Assembly (NCBI GenBank): GCA_024641665.1
Contig: JAHECP010000052.1
Span: forward strand, 1 to 32,498
Direction of reading: 5' to 3'
Origin: Acidobacteriota bacterium
Lineage (GTDB): Bacteria; Acidobacteriota; Vicinamibacteria; Vicinamibacterales; JAHECP01
DNA: 32,498 bases
Part shown: in pieces, positions 25,941 through 32,498 of the stretch
How the letters are laid out: each line of letters starts with the position of its first letter
How positions within the stretch are numbered: position 1 is the stretch's first letter
Made by a program: the position numbers and the translations under genes
The notes under the pieces: model-generated
What the model saw: only the letters and a program-made list of their open reading frames with translations
Databases searched by the model: none
Told to the model about the DNA's origin: nothing

Positions 25941-26606
25941 ATGTGGTCCCCCGACCTGGACGGGCCCCTCGACCGGGCGCTCCGGGCGGCGATGGTCGAG
26001 ACGCAGATCGTCCAGCGCGGCCTGCGGCATCCGCGGGTCGTCGCCGCGATGCGACAGGTCCCGCGTCATCTGTTCGTGCCCGGCGTCGGCCGCGACGCGG
26101 CCTACGAGGATCGGCCGCTGCCGATCGGCGACGGCCAGACGATTTCCCAGCCCTACATGGTCGCGGTGATGACGGCGGCGCTCGACCCCCAGCCGGGCGA
26201 TCACGTGCTCGAGGTGGGGACCGGCTCGGGCTACCAGGCCGCCGTGCTGGCCGTGCTCTGCCGCGAGGTGATCACGATCGAGCGCCACCCGCGACTCGCC
26301 GAGCGGGCCCGCGCGACGCTGGACCGCCTGGGCTTCGGCCACGTCAGGGTCGTCGTCGGCGACGGCTCGGTCGGGTTTCCCGACGGCCGGCCCTACCAGG
26401 GCGTCATCGTCACGGCCGCCGCGCCCGCCGTGCCGGTCCCGCTTCGCGATCAGCTGGCGGAGGGCGGGCGGCTGGTCATCCCGGTGGGCTCGAGCGGCTA
26501 CCAGGAGCTCGTCGTGGAAACGCGGACGGCGTCCGGGTTCACCAGGGAAACCCGCGAAGGCTGCGTGTTCGTGCCGCTCATCGGGCAGGAAGGCTTCGCC
26601 GACTGA
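25941..26606 (+). CDS. pcm: Protein-L-isoaspartate O-methyltransferase
   Basis: A 221-residue protein with the PCMT signature: N-terminal [42 protein letters not shown], the SAM-binding loop [16 protein letters not shown] and the C-terminal [12 protein letters not shown]. It transfers a methyl group from S-adenosylmethionine to isoaspartyl residues to start repair of aged proteins. The start is either ATG 25932 or ATG 25941; the latter fits a possible leaderless transcript. The gene begins exactly where the HMG-CoA lyase remnant ends on the other strand. Nothing links it to the redox genes. Confidence 0.94.
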   Translation: MWSPDLDGPLDRALRAAMVETQIVQRGLRHPRVVAAMRQVPRHLFVPGVGRDAAYEDRPLPIGDGQTISQPYMVAVMTAALDPQPGDHVLEVGTGSGYQAAVLAVLCREVITIERHPRLAERARATLDRLGFGHVRVVVGDGSVGFPDGRPYQGVIVTAAAPAVPVPLRDQLAEGGRLVIPVGSSGYQELVVETRTASGFTRETREGCVFVPLIGQEGFAD

Positions 26607-26616
26607 GGCGTTCCGG

Positions 26617-26675
26617 CCTGTCTCGTATCAAGACACCTGTCTCGATTTCAACGTCAACCTCGACGGTTGTATACT
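26617..26675 (+). promoter_or_regulatory. Sigma-70-type promoter with overlapping repeats, upstream of an NtrC-family gene
   Basis: TTCAAC (26647-26652) and TATACT (26670-26675, 5/6 to -10) are 17 bp apart, with a predicted start near 26682. Just upstream lie a direct repeat of CCTGTCTCG (from 26617 and 26636, 19 bp apart) and the palindrome AGACACCTGTCT (26631-26642), possible operator half-sites. The predicted start supports the ATG at 26727 over one at 26667. Confidence 0.5.
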
Positions 26676-26726
26676 GATCAGACGAACCAAGTTCTGTGGC
26701 GCGATGGTCGCGCCGGGGTGATCTTC

Positions 26727-28154
26727 ATGCCCAACCGCCGCCCGCGCGTCCTGGCTGTGGACGATGAGCCGGCGATGACGGAGCTGCTGTCGACACTGCT
26801 CGGCCAGGCCGGCGACGAGGTGGACACGGCGTCGTCGGGCGAGGCGGGGCGCGAGCTGTTCGCGGTGGGGCGGCACGACGTCGTCATCGTGGACCTGATG
26901 CTGCCCGACGCCGACGGCCTGGAGCTGCTCAGGCAGTTCAAGCAGATCGACCCCGAGGTGGAGGTGATCGTCCTCACGGGCCATGCGACCGTGCCCAAGG
27001 CCGTGGAGGCGATGCGGGCGGGCGCGCACAGCTTCATGGAGAAGCCGGTCGACCCCGGCGCGTTGCTGACCTGGGTGGAGCGGGCGCTCGAGCGCCGGCA
27101 GCTCGTGGGCGAGAACGAGGCGCTCAAGCGGCAGCTCGAGGACCGCTTCCAGTACGGCAACATCGTCGGCAAGAGCCGGAAGATGCACGAGGTGCTCGAG
27201 CTGGTGCAGAGCGTGGCCGCGAGCGACGCCAACGTGCTCATCGGCGGGGAGAACGGGACGGGCAAGGAGTTGATTGCGAACGCGCTGCACGCCAACAGCA
27301 AGCGCGCGCGCCGGCCGTTCATCAAGATCAACTGCGCGGCCATCCCCAAGGACCTGATCGAGTCGGAGCTGTTCGGCTATCGCAAGGGCGCGTTCACGGG
27401 CGCGCTGACCGATCGGGAGGGGCTCTTCGAGATGGCGGAGGGCGGATCGCTCCTGCTCGACGAGATCGCGGAGATGCCGACCTACCTGCAAACCAAGCTG
27501 CTGCGGGTGCTGCAGGAGCGCGAGTACCGGCCGATCGGGAGCGATCGCGTGGTGCGGGTGGACTTCCGGCTGATCTGCGCGACCAACGCCGACATCAAGC
27601 TGGCGCTGCAGGAGGGACGGTTCCGGGAGGATCTCTACTTCCGGATCAACACGATTGCGCTGCGCGTGCCGCCGCTCCGCGAGCGGACCGAGGACATCCC
27701 GCTGCTCTGCGAGCACTTCCTGGCGAAGTACCGGGACCGGCACGAGCGCAACGTGAAGGGGATCGCGCCGGCGGCGTACCACCTGCTGCTGCGGCACCCG
27801 TGGCCGGGCAACGTGCGGGAGCTCGAGAACGCGATCGAGCGGGGCGTGCTGGTCGCCAAGGGCTCGGAGATCACGGTAAACGATCTGCCCGAGTCGATTC
27901 GCGACGCGCCGGCGGCGCCGCCCGAGGGCTTCGTCGTGCCGCCGCACCGGACGCTGGCCGAGATCGAGAAGATGACGATCCAGCAGACGCTGGAGCGCAC
28001 GGGCTGGAACAAGCAGGAAGCGGCGCAGATGCTGGGGCTCTACCGCCCGACCTTGTACAGCAAGATGAAGAAGTACGAGATTCGCGACCCGACCAGGCAG
28101 CAGCGGCGGGCGGCCAACGGCCGGGCGGAGACGTACTCCCGGTCCGGGTCGTAG
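26727..28154 (+). CDS. Sigma-54-dependent response regulator (NtrC family)
   Basis: A 475-residue protein. The receiver starts PNRRPRVLAVDDEPAM, with acceptor Asp in VVIVDLMLPDADG and Lys in FMEKPVD. The AAA+ domain has Walker A GGENGTGKE, the exact sigma-54 loop GAFTGA and Walker B LLLDEIAEM. The C-terminal helix-turn-helix is NKQEAAQMLGLYRPTLYSKMKKY. No kinase gene is adjacent, so its partner is elsewhere. Its own promoter seems to be sigma-70-type. The short genes downstream for YtxH-like membrane proteins may be co-transcribed but are not clearly its targets. Confidence 0.93.
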   Translation: MPNRRPRVLAVDDEPAMTELLSTLLGQAGDEVDTASSGEAGRELFAVGRHDVVIVDLMLPDADGLELLRQFKQIDPEVEVIVLTGHATVPKAVEAMRAGAHSFMEKPVDPGALLTWVERALERRQLVGENEALKRQLEDRFQYGNIVGKSRKMHEVLELVQSVAASDANVLIGGENGTGKELIANALHANSKRARRPFIKINCAAIPKDLIESELFGYRKGAFTGALTDREGLFEMAEGGSLLLDEIAEMPTYLQTKLLRVLQEREYRPIGSDRVVRVDFRLICATNADIKLALQEGRFREDLYFRINTIALRVPPLRERTEDIPLLCEHFLAKYRDRHERNVKGIAPAAYHLLLRHPWPGNVRELENAIERGVLVAKGSEITVNDLPESIRDAPAAPPEGFVVPPHRTLAEIEKMTIQQTLERTGWNKQEAAQMLGLYRPTLYSKMKKYEIRDPTRQQRRAANGRAETYSRSGS

Positions 28155-28208
28155 GCGGCGGCGCGGGCTGGTACGTTGTTTGTAGACGCAGCAGGGGAGG
28201 AGGCTGGC

Positions 28209-28472
28209 GTGGACGAGCGGTCGAAGGTCGTGCTGGCGACGCTGCTGGGCGCGATCGCCGGCGGTCTCTGGGGCTACCTCTACCTGACGGCGGGCGGACG
28301 CCGGTTCCGCGAGCAGCTGGAGCCCCGGATCGACGATTTCGTCACGGAAGTGCGGCGCGCGAAGCGGACGGTCGAGAAGGCGCGCGCGGCCGCCGACGAG
28401 AGCTGGCACACGCTCAACGAGCTGACCGGCGGCCCGTCGCCCTGGGAGGGCGCCGGCCGCGTGGCACGCTGA
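28209..28472 (+). CDS. Small YtxH-like membrane protein
   Basis: An 87-residue protein starting with GTG at 28209, supported by GGGGAGGAGG 6 bases upstream. One hydrophobic helix (VVLATLLGAIAGGLWGYLYL) is followed by a charged, helical segment (LEPRIDDFVTEVRRAKRTVEKARAAADES). The layout matches short membrane-anchored YtxH-type stress proteins of unknown biochemical role. A YtxH protein and a YihY-family protein follow, suggesting a small envelope-related group. Confidence 0.65.
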   Translation: MDERSKVVLATLLGAIAGGLWGYLYLTAGGRRFREQLEPRIDDFVTEVRRAKRTVEKARAAADESWHTLNELTGGPSPWEGAGRVAR

Positions 28473-28484
28473 GGGGCCGTTTTG

Positions 28485-28528
28485 CCACACCGCCGGTGTG
28501 GCGCCGGAGCCACGTGGCGGCCGCCACG
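28485..28528. repeat. Two perfect inverted repeats between the YtxH-like genes
   Basis: CCACACC-GCC-GGTGTGG (28485-28501) and the uninterrupted 16-bp palindrome CGTGGCGGCCGCCACG (28513-28528) lie in the 119-bp gap between the two small membrane-protein genes. They could act as an attenuator or mRNA-processing site. No T-run follows, so a simple terminator is unlikely. Confidence 0.45.
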
Positions 28529-28591
28529 GGCCGGCGCCTGCCCGGCGGCGTTCTGGAACGGCAGGATATTCCCGAGGTCAGGAGGATACAC

Positions 28592-28918
28592 ATGCCTTAC
28601 GACAACGAACCGGACGAGCGCCGCGGCGGGGTGGGCCTGCTCGTCGTGGGCCTGCTGCTGGGCGCCGCGGTCGGCGCGGCCGCGGCGCTGCTGCTGGCGC
28701 CGAAATCGGGAAGGGAGGTCCGCGACGACCTGGCGGCCCGTGCGAAGAAGGCCCGCGAGACGGCCAATGAATCGCTGCAACAGGGACGCGAGAAGGTCGG
28801 CCAGGTGATGGACAAGGGCCGCGAGGCCTACGACAAGGCGCGCGGCGTGGTGCAGCGCACCAGGGACGACATCAAGCAGAACGTGCACGAGCTCGTCGGC
28901 CCGGGCAAGGACGCGTAG
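28592..28918 (+). CDS. YtxH domain protein
   Basis: A 108-residue protein with AGGAGG six bases before its ATG. One membrane helix (GLLVVGLLLGAAVGAAAALLLAPKSGRE) ends in the LAPKSGRE motif typical of YtxH proteins. A long amphipathic helix with many Lys, Arg and Glu follows (RAKKARETANESLQQGREKVGQVMDKGREAYDKA gives the flavour of it). Members are linked to general stress in other bacteria, but their activity is unknown. Confidence 0.85.
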   Translation: MPYDNEPDERRGGVGLLVVGLLLGAAVGAAAALLLAPKSGREVRDDLAARAKKARETANESLQQGREKVGQVMDKGREAYDKARGVVQRTRDDIKQNVHELVGPGKDA

Positions 28919-28934
28919 CCGGCGAGGCCCCCCT

Positions 28935-29879
28935 GTGGCCGGTTCCGATTTGCGCGCGGCGGGCCGCGATCGCGCGCCGGCGCGGTCGCGGCCGCTCACC
29001 TCGCGACTGACGGGCGAGGTGCGCCTGTTCGGCCGCGCGATCGTGCGGGGCGCGTCCGGGTTCCTGACCGGCGACAGCCTCACCTACGCGTCGTCGATCG
29101 CGTACTACGCGCTGCTGTCGCTGTTTCCCTTCCTGTTGCTGGCGCTGTCGGCCCTCGGGTCGGTGTCCGCGGAGGGCGCCGACCGCGCGGAGATCCTGCG
29201 GTTCGTCTTCCAGTACTTTCCGCGGCAGTTCGGCTTCATCAGCTCGCAGCTCGAGGCGCTGGCGGCGTCGAGCGTGCGCCTCGGCGTCGCGGGCTCGCTG
29301 GTGATGATCTGGGCCGCGATGGGCGTGTTCGGCGCGGTCAGCTCGGCGGTCAACCACGCCTGGGGCGTCGAGCAGCACCGCACCTTCTTCCGGCACAAGC
29401 TGGTGTCGTTCCTCATGCTGGTGGCGGCGGGCGTGCTGCTGCTCGCGGCGCTCGTCATGGTCAGCGCGCTCAACCTCGTCGAGTCGTCGTGGTTCGTCAC
29501 GGTCATCTCGCACGCGCCCGGCGCACACGCCGTCGTCCGCCTGCTGCTCACGTCGGCCAGCCTGGTGCTGCTGATCTTCGTCGTGGGCCTCGTGTTCTAC
29601 TTCGTGCCGAACGCGAAGGTGCGGTTCCGCGACGTTTGGGAGGGCGCGATCCTGACGGGGCTGCTGTGGCAGGCGGCGCTGTCGATCTTCTCCTGGTACG
29701 TGCGCGACCTCTCGCGCCTGCGCATGGTGCACGGCTCGATCGCGGCCGTCGTCGTCTTCCTGGTCTGGATCTACACGTCGGCCATGATCCTGCTCTTCGG
29801 GGTCGAGGTGGCGGCGGCCTGCGCGCGGCAGCGCGGCGACCGGCCCGACTCGATGCCCGCGGCGCCGCCGCTCGAATAG
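28935..29879 (+). CDS. YihY/virulence-factor-BrkB family membrane protein
   Basis: A 314-residue integral membrane protein of the YihY family (UPF0761). About six helices are visible, with the family landmarks LTYASSIAYYALLSLFPFLLL, a central WAAMGVFGAVSSAVNHAWG and C-terminal MVHGSIAAVVVFLVWIYTSAMILLFGVEVAAA. The first 25 residues are Arg-rich and poorly conserved, so the GTG at 28935 could be replaced by a later start. Once annotated as ribonuclease BN, the family has no confirmed enzymatic activity. It follows the YtxH gene by 16 bases and is probably co-transcribed. Confidence 0.88.
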   Translation: MAGSDLRAAGRDRAPARSRPLTSRLTGEVRLFGRAIVRGASGFLTGDSLTYASSIAYYALLSLFPFLLLALSALGSVSAEGADRAEILRFVFQYFPRQFGFISSQLEALAASSVRLGVAGSLVMIWAAMGVFGAVSSAVNHAWGVEQHRTFFRHKLVSFLMLVAAGVLLLAALVMVSALNLVESSWFVTVISHAPGAHAVVRLLLTSASLVLLIFVVGLVFYFVPNAKVRFRDVWEGAILTGLLWQAALSIFSWYVRDLSRLRMVHGSIAAVVVFLVWIYTSAMILLFGVEVAAACARQRGDRPDSMPAAPPLE

Positions 29880-29880
29880 G

Positions 29881-30008
29881 TCATTGCCGATTGCTTGTTG
29901 CCGATTGCCAGTTGAAAGGCATAGCGTCACGCCGTGGCGGGTGACGGGCAAAGCCAGCGCGATCCGAAGCTCTTCAATCGGCAATTGGCAATTGGCAATC
30001 GGCAATGA
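29881..30008. repeat. Palindromic element of 7-bp repeats filling a convergent gap (copy 1)
   Basis: Two 36-base arms (29881-29916 and 29973-30008) match as inverted repeats at 30 of 36 positions. Each arm is a run of 7-base units (TTGCCGA, TTGCTTG, TTGCCGA, TTGCCAG on the left; CAATCGG, CAATTGG, CAATTGG, CAATCGG on the right). A smaller GTCAC...GTGAC dyad lies in the loop. The element occupies the whole space between two convergent genes, its ends within a base or two of their stop codons. Confidence 0.8.
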
Positions 30009-30473
30009 TTAGGGTTCGTCCTTCGGCGGCGCGGGTTCCCGCGGCGGCGGGACGGGGAGCGGGCGGTCGTTCCGCATCATGTACGCGTTCAGGAGGAGCG
30101 CCGCGCCCACCACCATGATCGCGCCGCCGACGCCGACCCCGGCCCCCGGCGCCTCGCCGGCGAAGCTGACGATCAGGAGGACGCCGAGGCCGATGCCGAT
30201 GAGGAGGACGCCTCCCGACCGGTACCGCACCGACGGGTTGGACCCGTAGAGCTCCACGTCGTGGATGGAGCTCGCCTGGCTCATCGTCCGCTCGAACTGG
30301 TTCGGATCCACCTCGGGTGGGGGCACCAGCCCGCGCTCGATCATCGCAATGCGCTCCCGGTAGGCGAGCTGCTTGAGCTGCGCGTGGTGGTGGAGCGCCA
30401 TCGCGCCCATGATGAGGCCGCCGATGATGATCACGAGGGGAATGGCCATCACGAGCACGAAGAAATCGTTCAA
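30009..30473 (-). CDS. DUF6249-like membrane protein
   Basis: A 154-residue protein with an N-terminal helix (FFVLVMAIPLVIIIGGLIMGAM), a His-rich AMALHHHAQLKQLAYRERIAMIERGLVPPPE segment and two more helices (GGVLLIGIGLGVLLIVSF, GVGGAIMVVGAALLLNAYMM). This resembles DUF6249-type proteins that often sit beside ECF sigma factors. The first codon is TTG at 30473, supported by AGGAGG five bases upstream and lack of a better ATG. The promoter on its side mirrors that of the sigma gene, so it is a likely member of that regulon. Function unknown. Confidence 0.75.
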   Translation of the reverse strand: MNDFFVLVMAIPLVIIIGGLIMGAMALHHHAQLKQLAYRERIAMIERGLVPPPEVDPNQFERTMSQASSIHDVELYGSNPSVRYRSGGVLLIGIGLGVLLIVSFAGEAPGAGVGVGGAIMVVGAALLLNAYMMRNDRPLPVPPPREPAPPKDEP

Positions 30474-30503
30474 GGCAGCCTCCTGGCCGTTCGACCTGTC
30501 AGA

Positions 30504-30533
30504 TTAGACTGGAGCCGTCAGCCGATTGTTTCA
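30504..30533 (-). promoter_or_regulatory. ECF-type promoter of the DUF6249-like gene
   Basis: On the minus strand TGAAAC (30528-30533) and GTCTAA (30504-30509) are separated by 18 bp. The plus-strand promoter uses the same hexamers with the same spacing, and TGAAACAATC forms the arms of a palindrome (30524-30533 and 30546-30555). Confidence 0.6.
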
Positions 30534-30545
30534 ACCTGCGCCGGC

Positions 30546-30575
30546 TGAAACAATCACCCCGGCGCGGCGGTCTAA
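30546..30575 (+). promoter_or_regulatory. ECF-type autoregulatory promoter of the sigma-factor gene
   Basis: TGAAAC (30546-30551) and GTCTAA (30570-30575) are 18 bp apart on the plus strand. TGAAAC resembles the GAAC-type -35 elements of ECF sigma factors. The predicted start lies only 6-8 bases before the ATG at 30589, so the mRNA leader would be very short. Confidence 0.6.
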
Positions 30576-30588
30576 CCAGGAACAGCGG

Positions 30589-31134
30589 ATGACGGATCTC
30601 TCCGACGAACAGCTCGTCGAGCGCTCGCGGGCGGGTGACGAGTCCGCGTTCGCTGCGCTGGTGGAGCGGCACGAGCGCCAGGTGTTCGGCTTGATCGGCC
30701 GGCTCGTCGCCGACCGGCAGCGGGTGGAGGATCTGGCGCAGGAGGTGTTCGTCCGGGTGTACCGGGGTCTGCCGTACTTCCGCGGGCAGGCGCGGCTCGG
30801 GACCTGGATCTACCGGATCGTGGCGAACGTCTGCGCCGAGGAGCGGGCGCGCCGCCGTCCGGCCGCCTCGCTCGACGAGACCGACGCCCGGGGCCGTCGG
30901 GTGCGCGAGCCCGGCGCCGCCGACCGCGCGTTCCGCGACCTGGAGTTCCGCGATCGGCTGGACAAGGCCATGGCGCAGCTCTCCGACCGCGACCGGATGC
31001 TCGTCGCCGCGCACTACCTGAAGGGCGTGCAGTACGAGGCGCTCGCCGAGGCGTTCGACCTGCCGCTCGGCACGGTGAAGACGCACCTGTTCCGCGCGAA
31101 GCGCCAGCTCCGGCGCATCCTGGAGAAGGCATGA
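30589..31134 (+). CDS. ECF RNA polymerase sigma factor (RpoE-like)
   Basis: A 181-residue sigma factor. Region 2 is at residues 18-85 (FAALVERHERQVFGLIGRLV, DLAQEVFVRVYRGLPYFRGQARLGTWIYRIVANVC). Region 4 is at 125-175 (LSDRDRMLVAAHYLKGVQYEALAEAFDLPLGTVKTHLFRAKRQL). It directs RNA polymerase to ECF promoters, and two matching ones flank its start. The ATG at 30589 gives the usual MTDLSDEQLVERSRAGDE beginning. The next gene overlaps by 4 bases and encodes a zinc-type anti-sigma factor, completing a standard module. Confidence 0.94.
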   Translation: MTDLSDEQLVERSRAGDESAFAALVERHERQVFGLIGRLVADRQRVEDLAQEVFVRVYRGLPYFRGQARLGTWIYRIVANVCAEERARRRPAASLDETDARGRRVREPGAADRAFRDLEFRDRLDKAMAQLSDRDRMLVAAHYLKGVQYEALAEAFDLPLGTVKTHLFRAKRQLRRILEKA

Positions 31135-31604
31135 CCTGCGAGGAGTTCGACGCGATCGTCGAGCCGGTGGCCGCCGGCGAGATGGAGCCGTCGCCGGCTG
31201 CGGCCGAGCACCTCGCCGGGTGTCTGCGGTGTGCGTCGGCCGTCGCGCTCGCGCGGCGCATCGACTCCGCGCTGGCGGCAGCCGAGACGCCGGCGGCGCC
31301 GCCGCGCTTCACGGCGGCGGTCACCACGCGGCTCCGGCGCGAGCGCTGGCGCTCGGAGCAGCGCGTCGATCGGGTCTTCAACCTGGCGATGGTGGCGGCC
31401 GCGGTGCTGGTGGCGACCGGCGTGGGGATGCTCTTCAACCTGACCGGCCTCACCGCGGTGGGGCGTGACACCTCGCAGCTCCTCAGCGAAGGCCTGCGCG
31501 TCGCCGCCCGTCAGGTTACCGCGCAGCTGCCCGCCTACATCGGCGGCACGGGCCTCCTGCTCACCGCCGTGGGCGCCTGGTGGTGGGCGGAACGGGCCGG
31601 GTGA
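31131..31604 (+). CDS. Membrane anti-sigma factor with zinc-binding motif
   Basis: A 157-residue protein. The N-terminal domain has the zinc-type anti-sigma pattern: a Cys at position 3, then HLAGCLRCA at about residues 28-36. Two membrane helices follow (FNLAMVAAAVLVATGVGMLFNL, YIGGTGLLLTAVGAWWWA). It should hold the preceding sigma factor at the membrane until a signal releases it. Overlap with the sigma gene (ATGA) supports co-translation. The signal is unknown; the HxxxCxxC centre could make it redox-responsive, as in some ZAS proteins. Confidence 0.85.
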   Translation: MTCEEFDAIVEPVAAGEMEPSPAAAEHLAGCLRCASAVALARRIDSALAAAETPAAPPRFTAAVTTRLRRERWRSEQRVDRVFNLAMVAAAVLVATGVGMLFNLTGLTAVGRDTSQLLSEGLRVAARQVTAQLPAYIGGTGLLLTAVGAWWWAERAG

Positions 31605-31612
31605 TCACAGCG

Positions 31613-31745
31613 GAATGCTGAATGTCGAATGTCGAATGTCGAATGAAGGGCTTCGAGCGCAGGTAACGAGCACGAGCGTTCGACATTCCGCCTTCAACAT
31701 TCGGCATTCAGCATTCGGCATTCAGCATTCGGCATTCGACATTCC
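31613..31745. repeat. Palindromic element of 7-bp repeats filling a convergent gap (copy 2)
   Basis: The left arm has five 7-base units from 31613 to 31647 (GAATGCT, GAATGTC three times, GAATGAA). The right arm has seven, 31697-31745 (ACATTCG, GCATTCA, GCATTCG, GCATTCA, GCATTCG, GCATTCG, ACATTCC). GAATGTC is the reverse complement of GACATTC, so the arms can pair. The element lies between the convergent anti-sigma and permease genes, like copy 1, but with a different unit sequence. Confidence 0.85.
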
Positions 31746-31750
31746 TGGCG

Positions 31751-32498
31751 TCACCTGCCCATCGCCACCAGCGCGAGGTTCTCGCGCCGCGCGCGCCAGG
31801 TGGCGACGGCCGGCGGCACCAGCGCCCGGCCGATCAGCCAGGCGAGCCCGCACCACGCCAGCACCAGCGGCGCGGCCAGGTTGGGCCATCCGAGCCCCCA
31901 CGCCGCCCCCACCCCCAGACCGACCGCCGGCGCCAGCGCGATCGCGGTCGCGAGGGTGCCCAGCAGGCTCGCCAGGCCGTGCGGATTGCCGCTCCGGCTG
32001 ATGCTGTTGAGGTCGGCGGTACGCGGGAACACCGCCGAGAGCACGGCCCAGACCGGCGCGGTGGCCAGGCACGCGGCGAGCGCCGCGAGCGGCGGCGCCA
32101 GCGCCAGGCCCGGCGGCGTGCCGGGGAACAGGACGATGAGCAGCAGCTGGCAGGCGAGCACGGGCGTCATCGTGGCGGCCGCCAGGCCGGCCGCGTTGCC
32201 GACGATGAGGTCGCGATCGGCGAGCGGCGAGAGCATCTCCAGCGTGAGGCCCCCGCCCGCGCTCGAGAACTGGTTCAGCGCGATGGGGCCCACCGCGAGC
32301 AGCGAGAACGCCGCCGCGACCAGGCCGAGCACCGCGCTCGGCGGCACGCCCGACAGATGGAACGGCGAACCCGCGCGCCCGAGCAGGGTCGGCACCGAGA
32401 AGACGGCGGTAAAGAGCAACGGCATGATGAGCGCGATGCGGCCGCGCGGCGTGCGCGTGTGCAGCCGCAGCTGGGCGCGGGCCACGGCCGACGCGCCC
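31751..32498 (-). CDS. ABC-2-type exporter permease-like membrane protein (partial)
   Basis: The C-terminal 245-250 residues of a membrane protein whose start lies beyond the right edge. Six or so hydrophobic helices are visible (IALIMPLLFTAVFSVPTLL, AVLGLVAAAFSLLAVGPIAL, MTPVLACQLLLIVLFPG, AALAACLATAPVWAVLSAVF, LASLLGTLATAIALAPAVGLG, LVLAWCGLAWLIGRALV). The stretch NQFSSAGGGLTLEMLSPLADRDLIVGN is typical of ABC-type export permeases in which the lipid-facing core is followed by a coupling helix. No ATPase gene is in view. Substrate unknown; a frame start at 32485 is probably internal. Confidence 0.6.
   Translation of the reverse strand, partial: GASAVARAQLRLHTRTPRGRIALIMPLLFTAVFSVPTLLGRAGSPFHLSGVPPSAVLGLVAAAFSLLAVGPIALNQFSSAGGGLTLEMLSPLADRDLIVGNAAGLAAATMTPVLACQLLLIVLFPGTPPGLALAPPLAALAACLATAPVWAVLSAVFPRTADLNSISRSGNPHGLASLLGTLATAIALAPAVGLGVGAAWGLGWPNLAAPLVLAWCGLAWLIGRALVPPAVATWRARRENLALVAMGR

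Noticed and set aside
31613-31745. CRISPR-like array
   Set aside because: The units are only 7 bp, contiguous and without spacers, and no cas genes are present.

Overview
The window is a dense, high-GC bacterial chromosome segment (two samples: 50/60 G+C at 2581-2640, 43/60 at 29281-29340). It is dominated by anaerobic electron-transfer genes and sigma-54 regulation. No rRNA, tRNA, CRISPR array, transposase or integrase was found. Heterodisulfide-reductase-type proteins, a group 3c-like [NiFe] hydrogenase, an Hmc-like membrane complex, three NtrC-family activators and a DUF6249/ECF-sigma/anti-sigma module suggest a Gram-negative, respiring or syntrophic anaerobe or facultative anaerobe. Acidobacteriota (Vicinamibacteria-like) or Methylomirabilota/Rokubacteria would fit, but this is inference and the taxon is not proven.

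Layout. (1) 1-4105, minus: start of a degenerate ketosynthase, preceded by a sensor kinase/NtrC-type regulator pair. (2) 4185-5918: two tandem hairpins, a small secreted protein gene, a hairpin terminator, then about 1.1 kb without a recognisable gene. (3) 5919-16201, plus: a tightly packed nine-gene operon: HdrC-HdrB fusion, EtfB, EtfA, membrane ETF:quinone oxidoreductase-like protein, HdrA, MvhD, MvhG, MvhA and a hydrogenase maturation protease. (4) 16316-23897, minus: an Hmc/Dsr/Tmc-like redox complex headed by a NifX-like protein, with an unusual NrfD-hexaheme cytochrome fusion, then a PAS kinase and two receiver proteins. (5) 24136-25930: a PAS/NtrC-type activator, its probable DNA sites, and a 3' remnant of an HMG-CoA lyase gene. 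(6) 25941-32498: protein-isoaspartate methyltransferase, another NtrC regulator, two YtxH-like small membrane proteins, a YihY-family protein, a divergent DUF6249 / ECF sigma / anti-sigma module, and the end of an ABC-type permease gene.

The main point of interest is region 3. It places a HdrA-MvhADG hydrogenase module, an electron-transfer flavoprotein and a membrane ETF:quinone oxidoreductase-like protein in one transcription unit, with a fused HdrCB replacing separate HdrB and HdrC. This suggests a system coupling H2, low-potential carriers and the ETF/quinone pool by flavin-based bifurcation or confurcation. The operon lies between two 80-bp direct repeats that match at 78 of 80 positions. 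The right copy contains the stop codon of the neighbouring response regulator, which suggests that the block was inserted or duplicated there.

Region 4 would connect cytoplasmic Hdr-type chemistry to periplasmic cytochrome c through the quinone pool. It has a good sigma-54 promoter just before its first gene. TTGC/GCAA inverted repeats lie upstream of that promoter and upstream of the adjacent NtrC-type gene, suggesting a local sigma-54 circuit. Further structures of note are two 7-bp-period palindromic elements between convergent genes and a mirror-image pair of ECF-type promoters.
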